Below are positions 11,828 to 23,681 of a DNA stretch of 64,000 nt, piece by piece. Under the pieces are notes generated by a model that was given only the letters and a program-made list of their open reading frames with translations, did no database searches and was not told the origin of the DNA. The first letter of the stretch is position 1, and the number at the start of each line of letters is the position of its first letter. Source of the stretch: Cryptomeria japonica (taxonomy: Eukaryota; Streptophyta; Pinopsida; Cupressales; Cupressaceae); contig NC_081407.1 in the NCBI RefSeq assembly GCF_030272615.1, positions 148,301,744 through 148,365,743 on the forward strand. The letters run 5' to 3'. Made by a program: the position numbers and the translations under genes.

Positions 11828-13449
11828 TGTTACCTTGTCATTCATCCCTCATAACAAGAGTGAGTCGCCTTGGAAAAATTTTAGTTGAGTCTTTGACTTG
11901 TTAAAAAATTCGTTGGTTCAATCCCTTATCTGCTTGTAAATCATTTTTTTTAGATCCTTAACATTAAGGTTCAATGGTCTGTTGAACCTCTTGAACCCCT
12001 TGAACAATCTTGAACAAAGTTCGTAGTGTTCATTTAGGTACCGCAGGTTCTAAGTTGTGTCTAAGAAATTTTTGGGCTAACGTTCACTTAAGTGTTGTGC
12101 AAGTGATATGTCATATACTGTTCGAATAGTTCAATGAAGTTCAAACAATTCATTCAGTTCGAGCAAGTTCATACAGTTCAAACAGTTCATTCAGTTCGAG
12201 CAGGTTCATACAGTTCAAACAGTTCGATCAGGTTCATACAATTCAAACAGTTCATTTAGTTTGATCAGGTTCATACAATTCAAACAATTCATTCAGTTCG
12301 AGAAGGTTCATATAGTTCAAACAGTTCAAGGATGCTCAAACAGTTCAAGGATGTTCAAACAATTCGATGAAGTTCAAGGTTCAAGCTCTGCAAGTCTGAT
12401 TTTATGACAGTCATATAGACCCGCACACAGTAGCTCATATAGTTTTACTCAGAAATTATTTTTGAAATCTCTCTGGTCAAAATGGAGGAAACTAGGTTTT
12501 AGCCAACATATCCAAAATTGAAGAAGATCCAACGGTGTAAATAAAAGTTATGGCCCCTGTACCGAGACAGACTTTGACTGTCACAAATATTTTCAGCCTG
12601 CCCAACATATTGAATATTTTCATTTTGGTTTAAAATATTCAAGTGCCACTTATCCAAATATTATTATAAACTTTAGAGAATTATATTTCTAAATGTTTAT
12701 AAGTATTTTATGTTATTAAAAAAAGAGTAATGGGGAAAGTGAAAAGCATAAGTGAAAAGGTTTTTCAAGATTCGGTTATAAAACCAAATAATGATCTCAT
12801 GTAACTATTTATGGCGAAATGATTGAAAGAGAAAGGGTTCTTCTTCTTCTTTTTTCTTCTTCCAATATCTTGTGAGGGAGGGAGGGGAGATTTTCTGCAA
12901 GATTGAATGGTCTTTGAGCCATGTTTTTGGTATTTGTAAAAGGAAGAGAACGTATGTTAAATCTTGGAGTTTAATGATGTTTTCTTTGATTGGAGATGAT
13001 CTTTGAGTTGTCCCAATCATTTCAGATGCTGTCCTATTCATTTGAAATGCGTATGCGTTTGTTAAAATCTTTGAATTTTAATTACTCATATGTCTGCAAT
13101 GAAATGTCAATCTTTCTTTTGTTTCCTTGAAGTTGGAAGATTGGACAAATGGCCTTTGTGCCTTTCATTTAGTTTTCTTTAAACTCATTAAATCTGTAAT
13201 CACATTCATCTCATGTTAATGGATGAATGTTATTTTACCTTCTTTGTCTTCAGGTTAAAGGCATAGCGAGTTATTTGATTCGTTGCAAATCATACGAAGG
13301 TAGCTGCGCCTTGGAAAATAAGCAGAGAGCACTTGTATATAATTGTGGCAAGTGACTCAACTATTGTGTTGCAAGTTTGTCTTTCAACCTTGGGTGTTTA
13401 GGAGCCATTTTGTGCAGGTGTTTTGAGAAGACAAATCTGTTCACTAACA
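11828..13449 (+). repeat. Element R right LTR
   Basis: This LTR is 1622 bp, longer than the left one mainly because of extra minisatellite units at about 12120-12385. It ends TTCACTAACA followed by the AGATC duplication. Confidence 0.8.
12120..12385 (+). repeat. GTTCAAACAGTTC minisatellite in the R right LTR
   Basis: About five units of mostly 37 bp (one 28 bp) of the form CAGTTCGAGCAGGTTCATA followed by CAGTTCAAACAGTTCATT. Each unit is itself built from shorter GTTCA-containing words. The left LTR holds about two units at 9490-9660, and a looser TTCAAGTTCAAAG array occurs in the related solo LTR (about 22005-22560). Confidence 0.75.
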
Positions 13450-13454
13450 AGATC

Positions 13455-14084
13455 CTTGGATCTTTGGTAATTCAAAGCTTGGTATTCTTGAGAAGTGAGT
13501 GTCATGGAGGGGAGCCAGTGTTATCAAGCTTCTAGGTTATCCGCTTTGAATAAGTGAGTCGGATTAAATTCTGCAGTGGGAACTCAACATGTAGTATCCT
13601 CTTTCCAGCCTAGGTTGTGCATGCTTTCAAGTGTCTTCGATTTGTATTATACCAGTGGAAATATTTTGAACCTACACAATTGCGCTCAAATTTGGACAAT
13701 ACATCTTCAAGCATTGTGTCCTCTTGTTTTCTATGTCTTCTTGTCACAAAAAAAATCAACATTAAGATCTGGTCACTTACAACAACTTGCAAAAAACTTG
13801 AACAAAATTTTAGAAACTTGCCAGAAATATGTATGTGTCTAATATCAATGCATATATGATCTTTTTGGATATGTTTGTGCATATTGTTATCGTGCATTTG
13901 ATTGATCTTTTTGCATCTATGCACTATTCTGGCATGTATTTGAGCAAAAATTGACAAAACTATCAACAGAGATTAAACAACATCTGTGTCTAAAAACTGC
14001 GTCTATGCACATCCTGGCGTGTATTTGTATCAGAACTAAGAAATTACATTTCAATAGTGCAAATGCATCTATAGACTCTAAAAC
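13455..14084 (+). other. Leader of the host gypsy, second segment
   Basis: This lies between the R and X insertions. It has no convincing frame: the overlapping short ORFs at 13576-13966 on both strands look random. Degenerate repeats resembling GCATCTATGCAC-N-TGGC(A/G)TGTATTTG occur at about 13912-14030. The end at 14080-14084 (AAAAC) is the target site of X and rejoins TGCATATAAGTGG at 29711. Confidence 0.45.
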
Positions 14085-15423
14085 TATTGGATATTGCTAC
14101 TGCTAGGATATGTTATTGTCATTGATGCCAAAATATTCCTATGTTTTGGTGTTGTTGAGAGTTGTTTGGTAATCTAGTGTTTGCATTGAGTTAATATGGT
14201 TGGTTTATCTATTTGGGATACTTGAATACTTCATTCCTTTATGGTTCCAGTGACTTGGAAGCTTACTCGATCATATCATTTGATCTCGTTTGTGATTTAG
14301 TCATTATGTTCAGTGGTTGGCCGAGTTTGGTATTTGATCCATTGTGCTCTAGTATGATCATATATTTGGTTGCAGATTTGGGAGAGTGTTTTGGATGTTC
14401 ATGTGTATCTTTATTTTAGATGGTTTGTGATTTGGTGCTCTGCAAGTTATCTTTCTAATCTGAATTGTTGTCGATAAGTGTTCTTGAATATTAGCGTGTT
14501 GATCGATGAAGATTTGAATAAGTGGTGTTGCTACAACTATTGCGGATGGTTCTAACGTACTTGTTGGTGTTTCCTGATCATGTTCTATTTGATTTGGTGA
14601 TCTGCATTGATCCTTGTGCGAGTTATTGAAGATCTTATGTGTCCGGTGATATTCTTGGTGTTATGCAGTATTTTTGGTGGTGTAATTTGTTGCGGTTGTT
14701 CTTGGTGAGATTTCTGGTGATGATGTGTGTTAGAGAATTTGGTTTAGGTCCATGGTATGTCATCTATGGTATTGTATTAGTCCACTGATTTATTTATGTA
14801 TCATGTGATGTAATTTTGTAATTGAGGGTTGAGGGTTTGGCCAACCTTGTAGTCTAGGTTGATGAACAGTATAAATAGGTGATATATTCATGTAATTTGG
14901 GTGTTGTTGTGTCTACATTACCAATGAGTGGTGTAAGTGTGCATAAGCGAATTTATCTTTTAGTGCGGTGTATTGAGCAGAGATTGTTGTAGGGCAAACA
15001 AATGTGCTTAACCAGAACTCTCATCAAGCATTAGCAGATGTTATCTCTGCAGTTCATGTATTCTGAATTGTAGTCCTATCATTATTGTAAGGTAGTGGAC
15101 TTTCCCTAAGGGTTGGAGCCTTTCGGGTTATCATAATTTGAGCAGTGATCTCTAGGAAGTGTGCTTGAATGCATGTGCATTCCCCATTGTAATATTTATA
15201 CATACTACCGTAGAGTATCATCTTATTGTGGGTAGGTTTCCACTGTGGTTTTTCCCTTAACTGGGTTTTCCATATCAAAATCTTGGTGTTATGTGTGTTG
15301 GTTTTATTGTGTTTATCTCTACTCTTGTTGTAATTGATGAGATCTGAGAGTGTACTTAATTTTCTTAATCTGGTGAAAACTAACACCCCCTCTCTCAATT
15401 TTCCTTCATTGTTGTTGCCAACA
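14085..15423 (+). repeat. Element X 5' LTR
   Basis: It starts TATTGGATATTG (TG changed to TA; the 3' LTR has TGTTGGATATTG) and ends TTGTTGCCAACA. Right after it comes ATCGGTGTCAGAGAGATCC, a diverged copy of the initiator-tRNA-Met primer binding site. Near the end are the conserved GTGGTTTTTCCC...GGGTTTTCC block (15245-15271) and a short C tract. The frames at 14213-14419 and minus 15054-15482 are LTR sequence, not genes. Confidence 0.85.
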
Positions 15424-15466
15424 ATCGGTGTCAGAGAGATCCTCAAAAAGAAGTTTAACTGCTTGA

Positions 15467-16701
15467 ATGACAACCTATGCATTCAAGAAGGAGAGTCCTA
15501 GATTTGATGGAACCAATTATGCTGTTTGGAAGGACCAGATAGAAGTTCACTAGAAGTGTCTTAGAGATGAGTATTGGAAGATTATAAAGAATGTTTACAA
15601 TGTTCCTCAGAATGGACTAGTTACTACTGCTAAGATCAAGGATGTTGAACCTAACATAAGAGATAAGGAAGAATTGTTGAGTGCCTTGACCAATTCAGAG
15701 ATGAAAAATGTGATGGGTTTGAATACTGTACATGAGATTTGGAATACGTTAGAGACCTTCTATGAAGGAGATGCACAAGTTAAAGTTGCTAAGTTACAGA
15801 GTTTGAAAGGGAAGTATGAAGCATTGAAGATGGGAGAAGATGAAAACATAACATCCTTTATGGCTAAGGTGAATGAGTTTGTCATGAACATCATATGTGT
15901 TAATGGAACCCTTGAAGAAGATGAGATTGTCCCTAAGGTGCTAAGATTATTCCCTCCTTATAAACATAAAGTAGTCGTTATTGATGAAATATGGAGTGTG
16001 ACTGAAGTGACTAGAGACATGTTGGTTGGAAAGCTTGTTGCATTTGAGTTGAGTGAATTTAGAGAATCTCATGGAAAATTTGAGACTACATTTAAAGCCT
16101 CTATATCCAGGAAGCAGAAGTATGATCCGAGAGAAAGTTCATGTTGGGTTTCCAAATATGAAAGAGAAAAGAGATATATGGAAGAACAAGAAAGAGAATT
16201 TGATGATCTTGAAGCCCTTATTTCTCAAAGATTGCCTAAAGGAGCCAATAAGTATGATGGTAAGTTACCTTTGAAATGTTTCTCTTGTAATAAGTTAGGA
16301 CATTTTTCTTCTAGGTGTCTTGAAAGAATGTCTAGATATGATAAGCATTAAAGGCATGATAGATCTAATAAGAATGATAGATATGAGAAGCATGAAAAAT
16401 ATGATAAGTCCTATAGGCCCTACCAAAAGTACATAAATTAGAAGAGATGCTACTATGTTGTTGATGAAGGTGTGACTGATGAAGAATTAGAGAATGAGAT
16501 ATTAGAAGATAAATTTGTATTTATTGCTATCAAGGAAGATGATCCGGTACTAGTGAACCCTACAAGTTGCACTGTTGAGGAGAAAACTTTGGCGGCTAAG
16601 ATTAAACAAAAAGATGGATGGGTAATTGATAGCGGTTGTTCACATCATTTGACAGGGGATAAAAGTAAATTGTGAGTATGGAAAGGTATGATGGCGGTAA
16701 G
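15467..16701 (+). pseudogene. gag: Element X gag and start of protease (copia), broken
   Basis: One frame opens at ATG 15467, about 40 bp after the LTR, with the usual copia Gag opening containing FDGTNY. It carries a Gag region (UBN2-like), then a CCHC zinc knuckle CFSCNKLGHFSSRC at about 16276-16317, then the protease active-site motif WVIDSGCSHH at about 16618-16647. Stops in this frame occur at 15551 (TAG), 16349 (TAA), 16439 (TAG) and after DKSKL at about 16674. Gag would package the RNA and protease would mature the polyprotein. The frame runs into a junction at about 16697-16701, where sequence typical of protease changes to RT of another copia. Confidence 0.8.
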
Positions 16702-17909
16702 ATTATTTCTTGCCTATGCTACTTATAAAAACTACAAGGTTTATCATATGGATGTTAAATGTGCATTCTTGAATGGGGATCTTGATGAGGAAGTTTATAT
16801 TGAGCAACCTGATGGTTTTTCACTATTAGATGATACTGATATGGTTTGCAGATTAAGGAAAGCTTTATATGGATTGAAACAAACACCTAGAGCTTGATAT
16901 GCAAGGTTGGATAAATATATTTTGAAGCTTGGTTTTACTAAAGGTAGTGTTGACAGTAATTTATATTATAAAATCACTGATGATGATATACTGATTGTTG
17001 AAGTATTTGTTAATGATTTTATTTTTGGAGGTGAAGATAAATTATGCATAGAATTTTCTAATAACATGGAGAAATAATTTGAGATGTGTATGATTGGTAA
17101 GATGAAATTTTTCTTAGGTTTGCAGATTACTCATACCGACAAAGGTATTTTTATCTGTCAAACTAAATATGCTAAGGAATTGTTAAAGAAATTTGGTATG
17201 GGAGATTCTAAACCGGTAAGTACACCCATGGTTACAAGTGAGAAATTGAAAAGGAATTCTGCACCGATAAATCCTACAAGATACAAATCTATTATTGGAG
17301 GTCTACTTTATTTGACTCAGACTAGGCCTGACATTATGAATGTTGTTTGTGTTGTTTCAAGATTTCAGAGTCATCCTAGAGAAAATCATGAGATGGCGGT
17401 GAAAAAGGTTTTTAGATACTTGCAAGGTACATCAGATTATGGTTTGTGGTATCCTAAGAATGATAACTTTACTTTTATGTGCATATACAGATGTTGATTG
17501 GGCTGAAGATGTTGATGATCAGAAAAATACTTCTGGTGGAACTTTCTTTTTTTGACAGAAGTTGGTTTCATGGATCAACAAGAAACAATCATGTACTTCT
17601 TTATCTATTGTTGAAGCTGAGTGTGGTGCTGCTGCTACTAATTGTACACAAGTTTTATGGATGAAGCAAATGTTGAAGGATATAAAGGTGGATTGTGATG
17701 CACAGATAGTTATTCATTGTGATAACTTTGTTGCTATTGATATATCAAAGAATCTGATATTTCACTTTAAGACAAAGCACATATCTATCAAGTATAACTT
17801 TTTGAAGGAGAAGGTGGAAGCAAATGAAGTTAAACTAGTTTATGTGAACACTAAAGAACAAATTGTAGACATTTTTACTAAACCTTTATCCAAGGAATCA
17901 TTTGAGTGA
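16702..17909 (+). pseudogene. pol: Element Y: copia RT and RNase H fragment
   Basis: The segment starts in the middle of a copia RT (AYATYKNYKVYHMDVKCAFL), contains LYGLKQTPRA, a catalytic region diverged to FVNDFIFGG, and then RNase H with a C-terminal VDIFTKPL motif. Stops at about 16897, in EK-stop-FEM at about 17075 and near 17495, plus a frameshift at about 17480-17562, break it. Family similarity to the RT of X is clear but they are not the same element. The fusion with X protease at GGTAAGATTA suggests joining through a short shared sequence. It runs into its own 3' LTR at 17955. Confidence 0.75.
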
Positions 17910-17954
17910 TGAATAATGATGAACAGTGTTGGCATTATAATAGACAAGGGAGAT

Positions 17955-19334
17955 TGTTGGCATTTCAATAAGGATATTGAGAAGGTTGTTGATGATTATG
18001 GATATAACTACTAAAAGATGTTTACTGTCTTAATATTATTATTTTGTCATTGATGTCAAGAAATGATTTTCTAATTTAGTATGATGTTGCCATATCTTAA
18101 GAAGTATGAATTGATGAGTATAAAGATGTCGGTAAAAGACACAGAAAGAATATGATGAATAAGGCGAGGAATAAGTTATTCAATGGGCAACTATTACCGA
18201 GTTAGACAATGATGAGATCATGATGTTTAGATTGTTTTGATATCCTACATATGTTATTGATTGTAAGGTTAATACTATATTATGTTACCGAGCAAAGAAC
18301 CTAGTCGGTAAACCCTAAAGAACCTAGTTAGTAAACCCTAAGGTTATCGCTATCGGTTAATGAAGGCGGTATGTCTACCGAGTGAAGTTCAGTATTTACC
18401 GAGTTGCAACCGAGTAATAACAGAATGCATTGAATGAATAAAAGCATTATTTAATGAAGGAAGCTGATGAGCTGGTTATGATTAAATGATTGGTATGCCA
18501 TGAATGAAGTTTGTTAAAGAATATATGGCAAAGGAAAATCGGCAGGAAGATCTACAATGCAGATTGAACCGCAATACCCTAGCACAAGTTCCAAGAAATG
18601 TATGCAAGTTCCAAGGTGGGGTAAAATGTTTTCAAATCAAAGGATACATTGAACCTGGTCAAGTTTGAAGATCTGATGGCTATGATTGATCATGGGAAAT
18701 GTGATCAAGGAGATTAAGTGGTTGGCAAATTGTTTATAAATAAGGAACTGTTGATAAACAATGCATGCGGGCAAGATAAGTCCTATGACTAAATTGTATT
18801 GAGCAAATAAGAATCTTCTTTAGCATTTTAGATGTGAAGTTGCAGATAGATTTGTATTACTGTTATTTTGTAAAGTGATAGAAAATCTCTTAACCGAGTG
18901 GACTTAACTAGTCTTATTTGTAAAACCCTCTAGCAAGGTGATATTCTGATTGAGTGTTTGAAATCCTTTAACAAGGTCACTTTTAACAAGGTGAAGATCC
19001 TAACAAATCTAAGGGAAATCCCTTAACCGGGTCAAATCTAGCAATGTGTTTGTAATCTTTAACAGGATTTCCTTTTAACCGAGCATACTCTAGAAGAGTA
19101 TATTTCTTAGTGGGTCCGAAATCCCATAGTGGTTTTTCCCTATTTGGGTTTCCACGTTAAATCTGGTGTTATAAGTGTTATGATGTTTATGTGCCTATGA
19201 GTTTGCATGTTTAGCAGTTTTGGTTATATTGCTGAAGTATATGTTACTGAGGTTGAATTTGTTGTTTTTATGGAAGATTAAGTTTGTATGATTCACCCCC
19301 CCTCATCTTATTAGTTTGGCATCTGTACTTAACA
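17955..19334 (+). repeat. Element Y LTR
   Basis: It begins TGTTGGCATTTCAATAAGG directly after the purine tract ACAAGGGAGAT and ends TCTGTACTTAACA. It is followed by TTAAGTATCAGAAC, which looks like a diverged tRNA-Met primer binding site, so in this position it has features of both a 3' and a 5' LTR. The GTGGTTTTTCCC block is at 19129-19157 and a C tract at about 19295-19301. No second Y LTR is visible. Confidence 0.65.
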
Positions 19335-19360
19335 TTAAGTATCAGAACTATCAGAACAGA

Positions 19361-20448
19361 GTTAGTACTAAACCAGTACTGAGAGGGGGGGGGCGAATCA
19401 GTACAGGCAAAAAACTTTCCCTAAACCAGTTTGACTGCAAAGACTGCACTTAATTGGTAAACAATATCATCGGTCTAAATCAGGGCACTACTGGTAAAAC
19501 ACAACAATAATGTGAAAGACATAAATTGGTAATCCTTAGATCTCAACACAATCTAATATCTCATTTCCACTTCATCCGTATGCATAAACAAGTAATATAT
19601 CATTAGAAATATAATGACTACTGGTTCAACATGCTTTACCACTTGACAAAAAATATTAAAGAATCACATGAAAAGCATCACACATGAAACACTGATTTTT
19701 CACGTGGAAACCCAACTGGGAAAAACCACGGTGGGGATGAATACCCATAAGCTATTCTTTGAACTCTTCTGAAGTCCGCTCTATTAGGAGCCTAGTCCGG
19801 TTAAAGAATTTTACAATAGGTTCTTCTAGGAACCGATCCTGCTAGGGATCACCTGGTTAAGGGATGGCTAAATACCCAGTTAAAGGTTAGAACCCTATTA
19901 AAGGTTACCTTGCAAGAGGATTTGAAGAACTCAGTGAAGATAGCAATATATATTTGAAGTCAGAAGGAGATCAGATTTTGATCTGTGAAGTATTTGTTGA
20001 TGACATAATTTTTGGTGGAGATGACAAGATGAGTCATGATTTTGTAGATGAGATGAAGAAGGAATTTGAGATGTCACTTATAGGGGAGATTAAGTTCTTC
20101 ATTGGACTACAGATTCAACAAATGAAAGATGGTATCTTTATCACTCAGTCCAAATATGTCAAAGAGGTGTTGAAGACCTTTGGCAAGGAAGACAACAAAC
20201 TGATTGGTACACCAATAGTGACTAGTTGTAAATTGTCAAAAGAGGATGACTCAGTGTTGGTGAATGAAAAGGAATACCGATCAATGATTGGTAAGTTGAA
20301 TTATGTAGTACATAGCATGTATTAAGTGGTCTCAAAGTTCCTGTATCTGAACTGGTGAGTATATTCTGAAACAACACAAGTGCAATTAATATTTCCAAGA
20401 ATCTGGTTTTGCATGCTAGAACCAAGCACTTCGAGCTCAAGTTGGCCT
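19361..20448. mobile_element. Rearranged fragments of copia family Z (LTR, RT and RNase H pieces)
   Basis: 19361 to about 19920 matches the Z LTR (compare 38262 and 56620) in the orientation of a minus-strand element. From about 19920 to 20325 comes Z-type RT on the plus strand, including [14 protein letters not shown] and [12 protein letters not shown]. After a break, 20371-20448 is a short RNase H piece (SAIN, KNLVLHARTKHFELK). LTR and RT therefore have opposite polarity, so an inversion or ectopic joining occurred. The junction falls at GAGGATTTGAAGAACTCAG, where both parents have similar words. All pieces are inactive. Confidence 0.7.
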
Positions 20449-20454
20449 TAGACC

Positions 20455-20959
20455 AAAACAAATAATATCCAACACATAAGACATCCCAAAAATACAACAA
20501 TAATTCCTATCCACACGTTACATTAATGTCAATCCATAACCTAGATCAACAGGGACCAAGTATAGGTCCAAATGCTTCAGCAATGATCTCCAAATGCCAA
20601 GTCTCGAACATGATCACCAATAGTGTCCTGAAACTCCATCAGAAGCTGCACCAACACCAATTATGCAATGCATCAAAGATCTCCACCAAAAACTCTGTCG
20701 GTGAAACCCTTGTCAGAATTAGAAACCAATCTTCATAGCAAGAAGGATAGCATCCAATCACCAGACCAAAACCAACTGACCAAATATGAGTATCAGTATT
20801 ATGAATAAGTTAATTCCATCACCAGATTATACCGGAGTCAATTGGATCATGTTGGATCCAAGAAAACCAAAAACCACTCAACCTACCAGTACCAAAAGGG
20901 TGCCGGTAAAGAATCAAAATAGTTAGTGTTGACATCAGTGACAAAACATCAATGCAACA
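20455..20959 (-). repeat. Copia-type LTR fragment, minus orientation
   Basis: The right end ATCAATGCAACA reads TGTTGCATTGATGTTTTGTC on the minus strand, a typical copia LTR start with the recurrent TTGTCA(C/T)TGATGTCAACA word. No partner LTR was found and the left end is arbitrary. The element family is not assigned. Confidence 0.45.
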
Positions 20960-21551
20960 CATAATCAATTCCACCAAATGGCCAACAAAAGGTTTGAAGC
21001 TGTAAAGTGGAAAATTGGATCCTAGTGACTCCCCACCTAGGAGAGAGAAAGGAAGCCACTATGATGATTTTCACTTGGAAAGGAATTTTACATTCAAAAG
21101 AGGGGCTTGAATCCACTAGATCCAATTCCAAGGGAAACAAGGATGTGAATTCCAAATGGATTGCAAGGGTTGAAGTGTGATTTACCCTTTTTTGTAAATG
21201 AGAAATTTGACTTGTTGACTATGTGGAAAAGAGAGAGGAAATGAGTGAAATGGGGGGCTACCAGTTTAGGATCATGCTGTAATCTCATATTTGAGCTAAT
21301 TTGACTGATACAGATCTGCCCTACAAATTTGGAGAAAATTTGTTGGGACCGTGGTGGGAATTTACATGGTCCTCCACAAAATTTGTGAAACGAAAAGGGT
21401 TCTTCTATCTCTGCAAATGAAACCAAAACCTATAATTATAGTTGCACTCCGGCAACCTACACACAAAAAAGAGAGGGATAATGGTTGTGGATAGGGGTTT
21501 GCCTTAGTCAAACCCAGGTTGAGGATTCAACCTTGAAAGTGTTATCCCTAT
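20960..21551. other. Unassigned sequence between element fragments
   Basis: I see no motif or boundary here apart from short minus-strand frames (20949-21155, 21094-21426) that match nothing I recognise. It may be internal sequence of the element that owns the LTR fragment to its left. Confidence 0.4.
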
Positions 21552-21621
21552 ATTTTTGCTCCTACCTAAAGCCTCATAATTAGCTAAAAACCAGCTATTG
21601 CTAATGTTTTGATGTTGAAAG

Positions 21622-23681
21622 TGTTGGTCACCTTTGTTCAAACTTTCAAGGACCTTCATGGACATCCCCTACTTGCTAGATACAAAGAAATCATTATTTT
21701 TTAAATTATGTGAAAGATGACACAAAATCCTTTCATAGAGATAATTTTAACATCCTTTTCTCCAAAATGACTAGTTTTTATGGTGAAACTCCATGTCGGC
21801 TAGGAGATTTTAATTCTTTTATTTTTGCGTTACCCATATGCCCAAACAATTAAATCCCAAGTCTTATGTGTCCTATGCAAAATTATTTATGGGTTATTCT
21901 CTACTTGGCCTATTTATTCTATAGTAAAAATTTCACAAGAAACAGAGCCTTCAGTAAAAAAGCTATGCAGATTTTTCTATGGCAGCCCAAAGGAACAATT
22001 GTGATTGAACTTGAACTATTGAACCTTTTCAAAAATTTCAAAGTTCGGGTTCAAGTTCAAAGTTCATTTTCAAGTTCAAATTTCGGGTTCAAGTTCAAAG
22101 TTTGAGTTTAACTAGAGCGGGTTGTATCGCAGCTTTAGTTTTAATGAGTGTAAAGTCTTTGTAATTTTTTATCATTGAACTTGAACTTTGAACCTTGTTT
22201 GGTTCAAGGTTCAAGGTTTAAAAGTTCAAATCGTAGCCAAATATGAAGACAAGGTGATAAATGAAGCATATTGTGGGTAAAGTCTGTCATTTTGAACCTC
22301 CCGATTGAACCTCGCAGGTTCAAGGTTCGTAAGTTCAACACGTAGGAAAATGGAAGGACAAAGCAATCAATGAAGCTACCTGTGGGTGTAGTCTGTGTTT
22401 TTGAACCTTCTGATTGAACCTGGCAAGTTCAAGGTTCAAGGTTCAAAGTCCAGGCTCAAGTTTCAAAGTTCAAGTTCAATTTCAGAGGTTCAAATTTAGA
22501 GTTTAGAGATTCATCAGATGAAAGTTCAAAATGTGTGGGTTCAAAATTCAGCAAGTTCAATAATCCAATAACATTGGCATGTTTATTGTTTATAGTTTTC
22601 AATGCAACTTGTAACCACAAATTTTCCAAGTCTTTATTCTGAGACAGAACAATCAGTCTCAATGTGGGGGGCATAACTATTAATTGAACTGTTGGATCAC
22701 GCTGAATTGTTTATATGTTTTAGAAAACCTAGTTTTCTAAATCCTCGCTAAAGCAATTGGAAAAATATTATCGCGTTCAAAATTTATTAATCTCTGAATA
22801 CGGGTCTATAAAAATTCTGAGATAAAAGATTTGAAGCTAAAAAAAAAGTTGTCGGGAAGAAGATAAAAGATAAAAGAAAAGATTAATTAATAATTTTTTC
22901 AAGAATCAGTTACTGATAACTGAAAGTCTCTTTAGAAAAAAGAGGTTATATATATGTAATGAAGGAAAAGAGCGGGGTTCTTTCTTTTTTATCTTTCTTC
23001 TGTAAAAAAGAAGGCACATCATTGTTTTTTGGACTACGCAGTTTTATTCTTTAGAAAAAATGAGTTTGTGAGCTCACATTTTGGCATTGATGGAATGAAG
23101 AAGATTTTGTTGATATGTGGTTTTGTCAATTTTTTTTTTTTTATTACAATGGACTTTGTTTCTCTTGTGATTACCTTTCATTGCCTTTTTTTGTTACATT
23201 AAACTATGTATGCATTTAATTCTGAAACTTTGATTTCAGAAATAATTTGTATGTTGGAAAGAAATGTGTTGTTAGCTCTTTGTCTGGGTATTCTGATCCC
23301 CCTTGTCCTTTGAGACATGAGAGAGACTCGATCAGAGTCCAGAGCATTTTGATCTATTAGAAAAGGCATTTTCTTGGGTGTGGGTAATTAAACTGTGTTT
23401 TACTTATCTTCAATCACTTCATTATAAATCTGCTATTTGCATCTGTGTCATGGCTATGAGCATATGTTAGTTGCCTTTATTGCTTTTCGGTTAAAAGCAT
23501 ATTCAGAAAATATACATTTTTATCCAACGAAGGGAGCTGTACCTTCATATCAAAATTCATAGAGCACTTGCACTCACCATTGCAAGTGACTCAACTGTTG
23601 GTTCTTGTGTTTGTCTTTCAATTTGGGCATTTGGGAGTCATTTTGAAAGGTATTTAAGAAGGACAAATCTATTAACCAACA
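21622..23681 (+). repeat. Solo LTR related to element R
   Basis: The last several hundred bases parallel the R LTRs word for word in places (GAGCACTTG, GCAAGTGACTCAACTGTTG, GGAGTCATTTTG, GACAAATCT) and end ATTAACCAACA. The first part is a TTCAAGTTCAAAG-rich array. The putative start TGTTGGTCACC has GAAAG before it and GAAAT after the end, a 4-of-5 match. No internal region or second LTR is present, hence a solo LTR from LTR-LTR recombination is likely. It is a diverged subfamily of R. Confidence 0.6.

Larger units (their letters stand above)
9204..13449 (+). mobile_element. Element R: non-autonomous LTR retrotransposon
   Basis: Two LTRs (9204-10708 and 11828-13449), both starting TGTTACCTTGTCATT and ending TTCACTAACA (TTCACTAATA in the left copy), flank an internal region of only 1.1 kb. 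A perfect 5-bp TSD, AGATC, stands at 9199-9203 and 13450-13454. After the left LTR comes TTTTTGGTGACTCTGCTAGG, which has the form of a primer binding site; I do not assign the tRNA. No protease, RT or integrase motif is present, so the element is non-autonomous, of LARD-like type or a deletion derivative. No clear purine tract precedes the right LTR. A related solo LTR lies at 21622-23681. Confidence 0.8.

Noticed and set aside
12120-12385. GTTCAAACAGTTC array as CRISPR or satellite centromere repeat
   Set aside because: Only a handful of degenerate units, confined to the R LTR; a minisatellite is sufficient.
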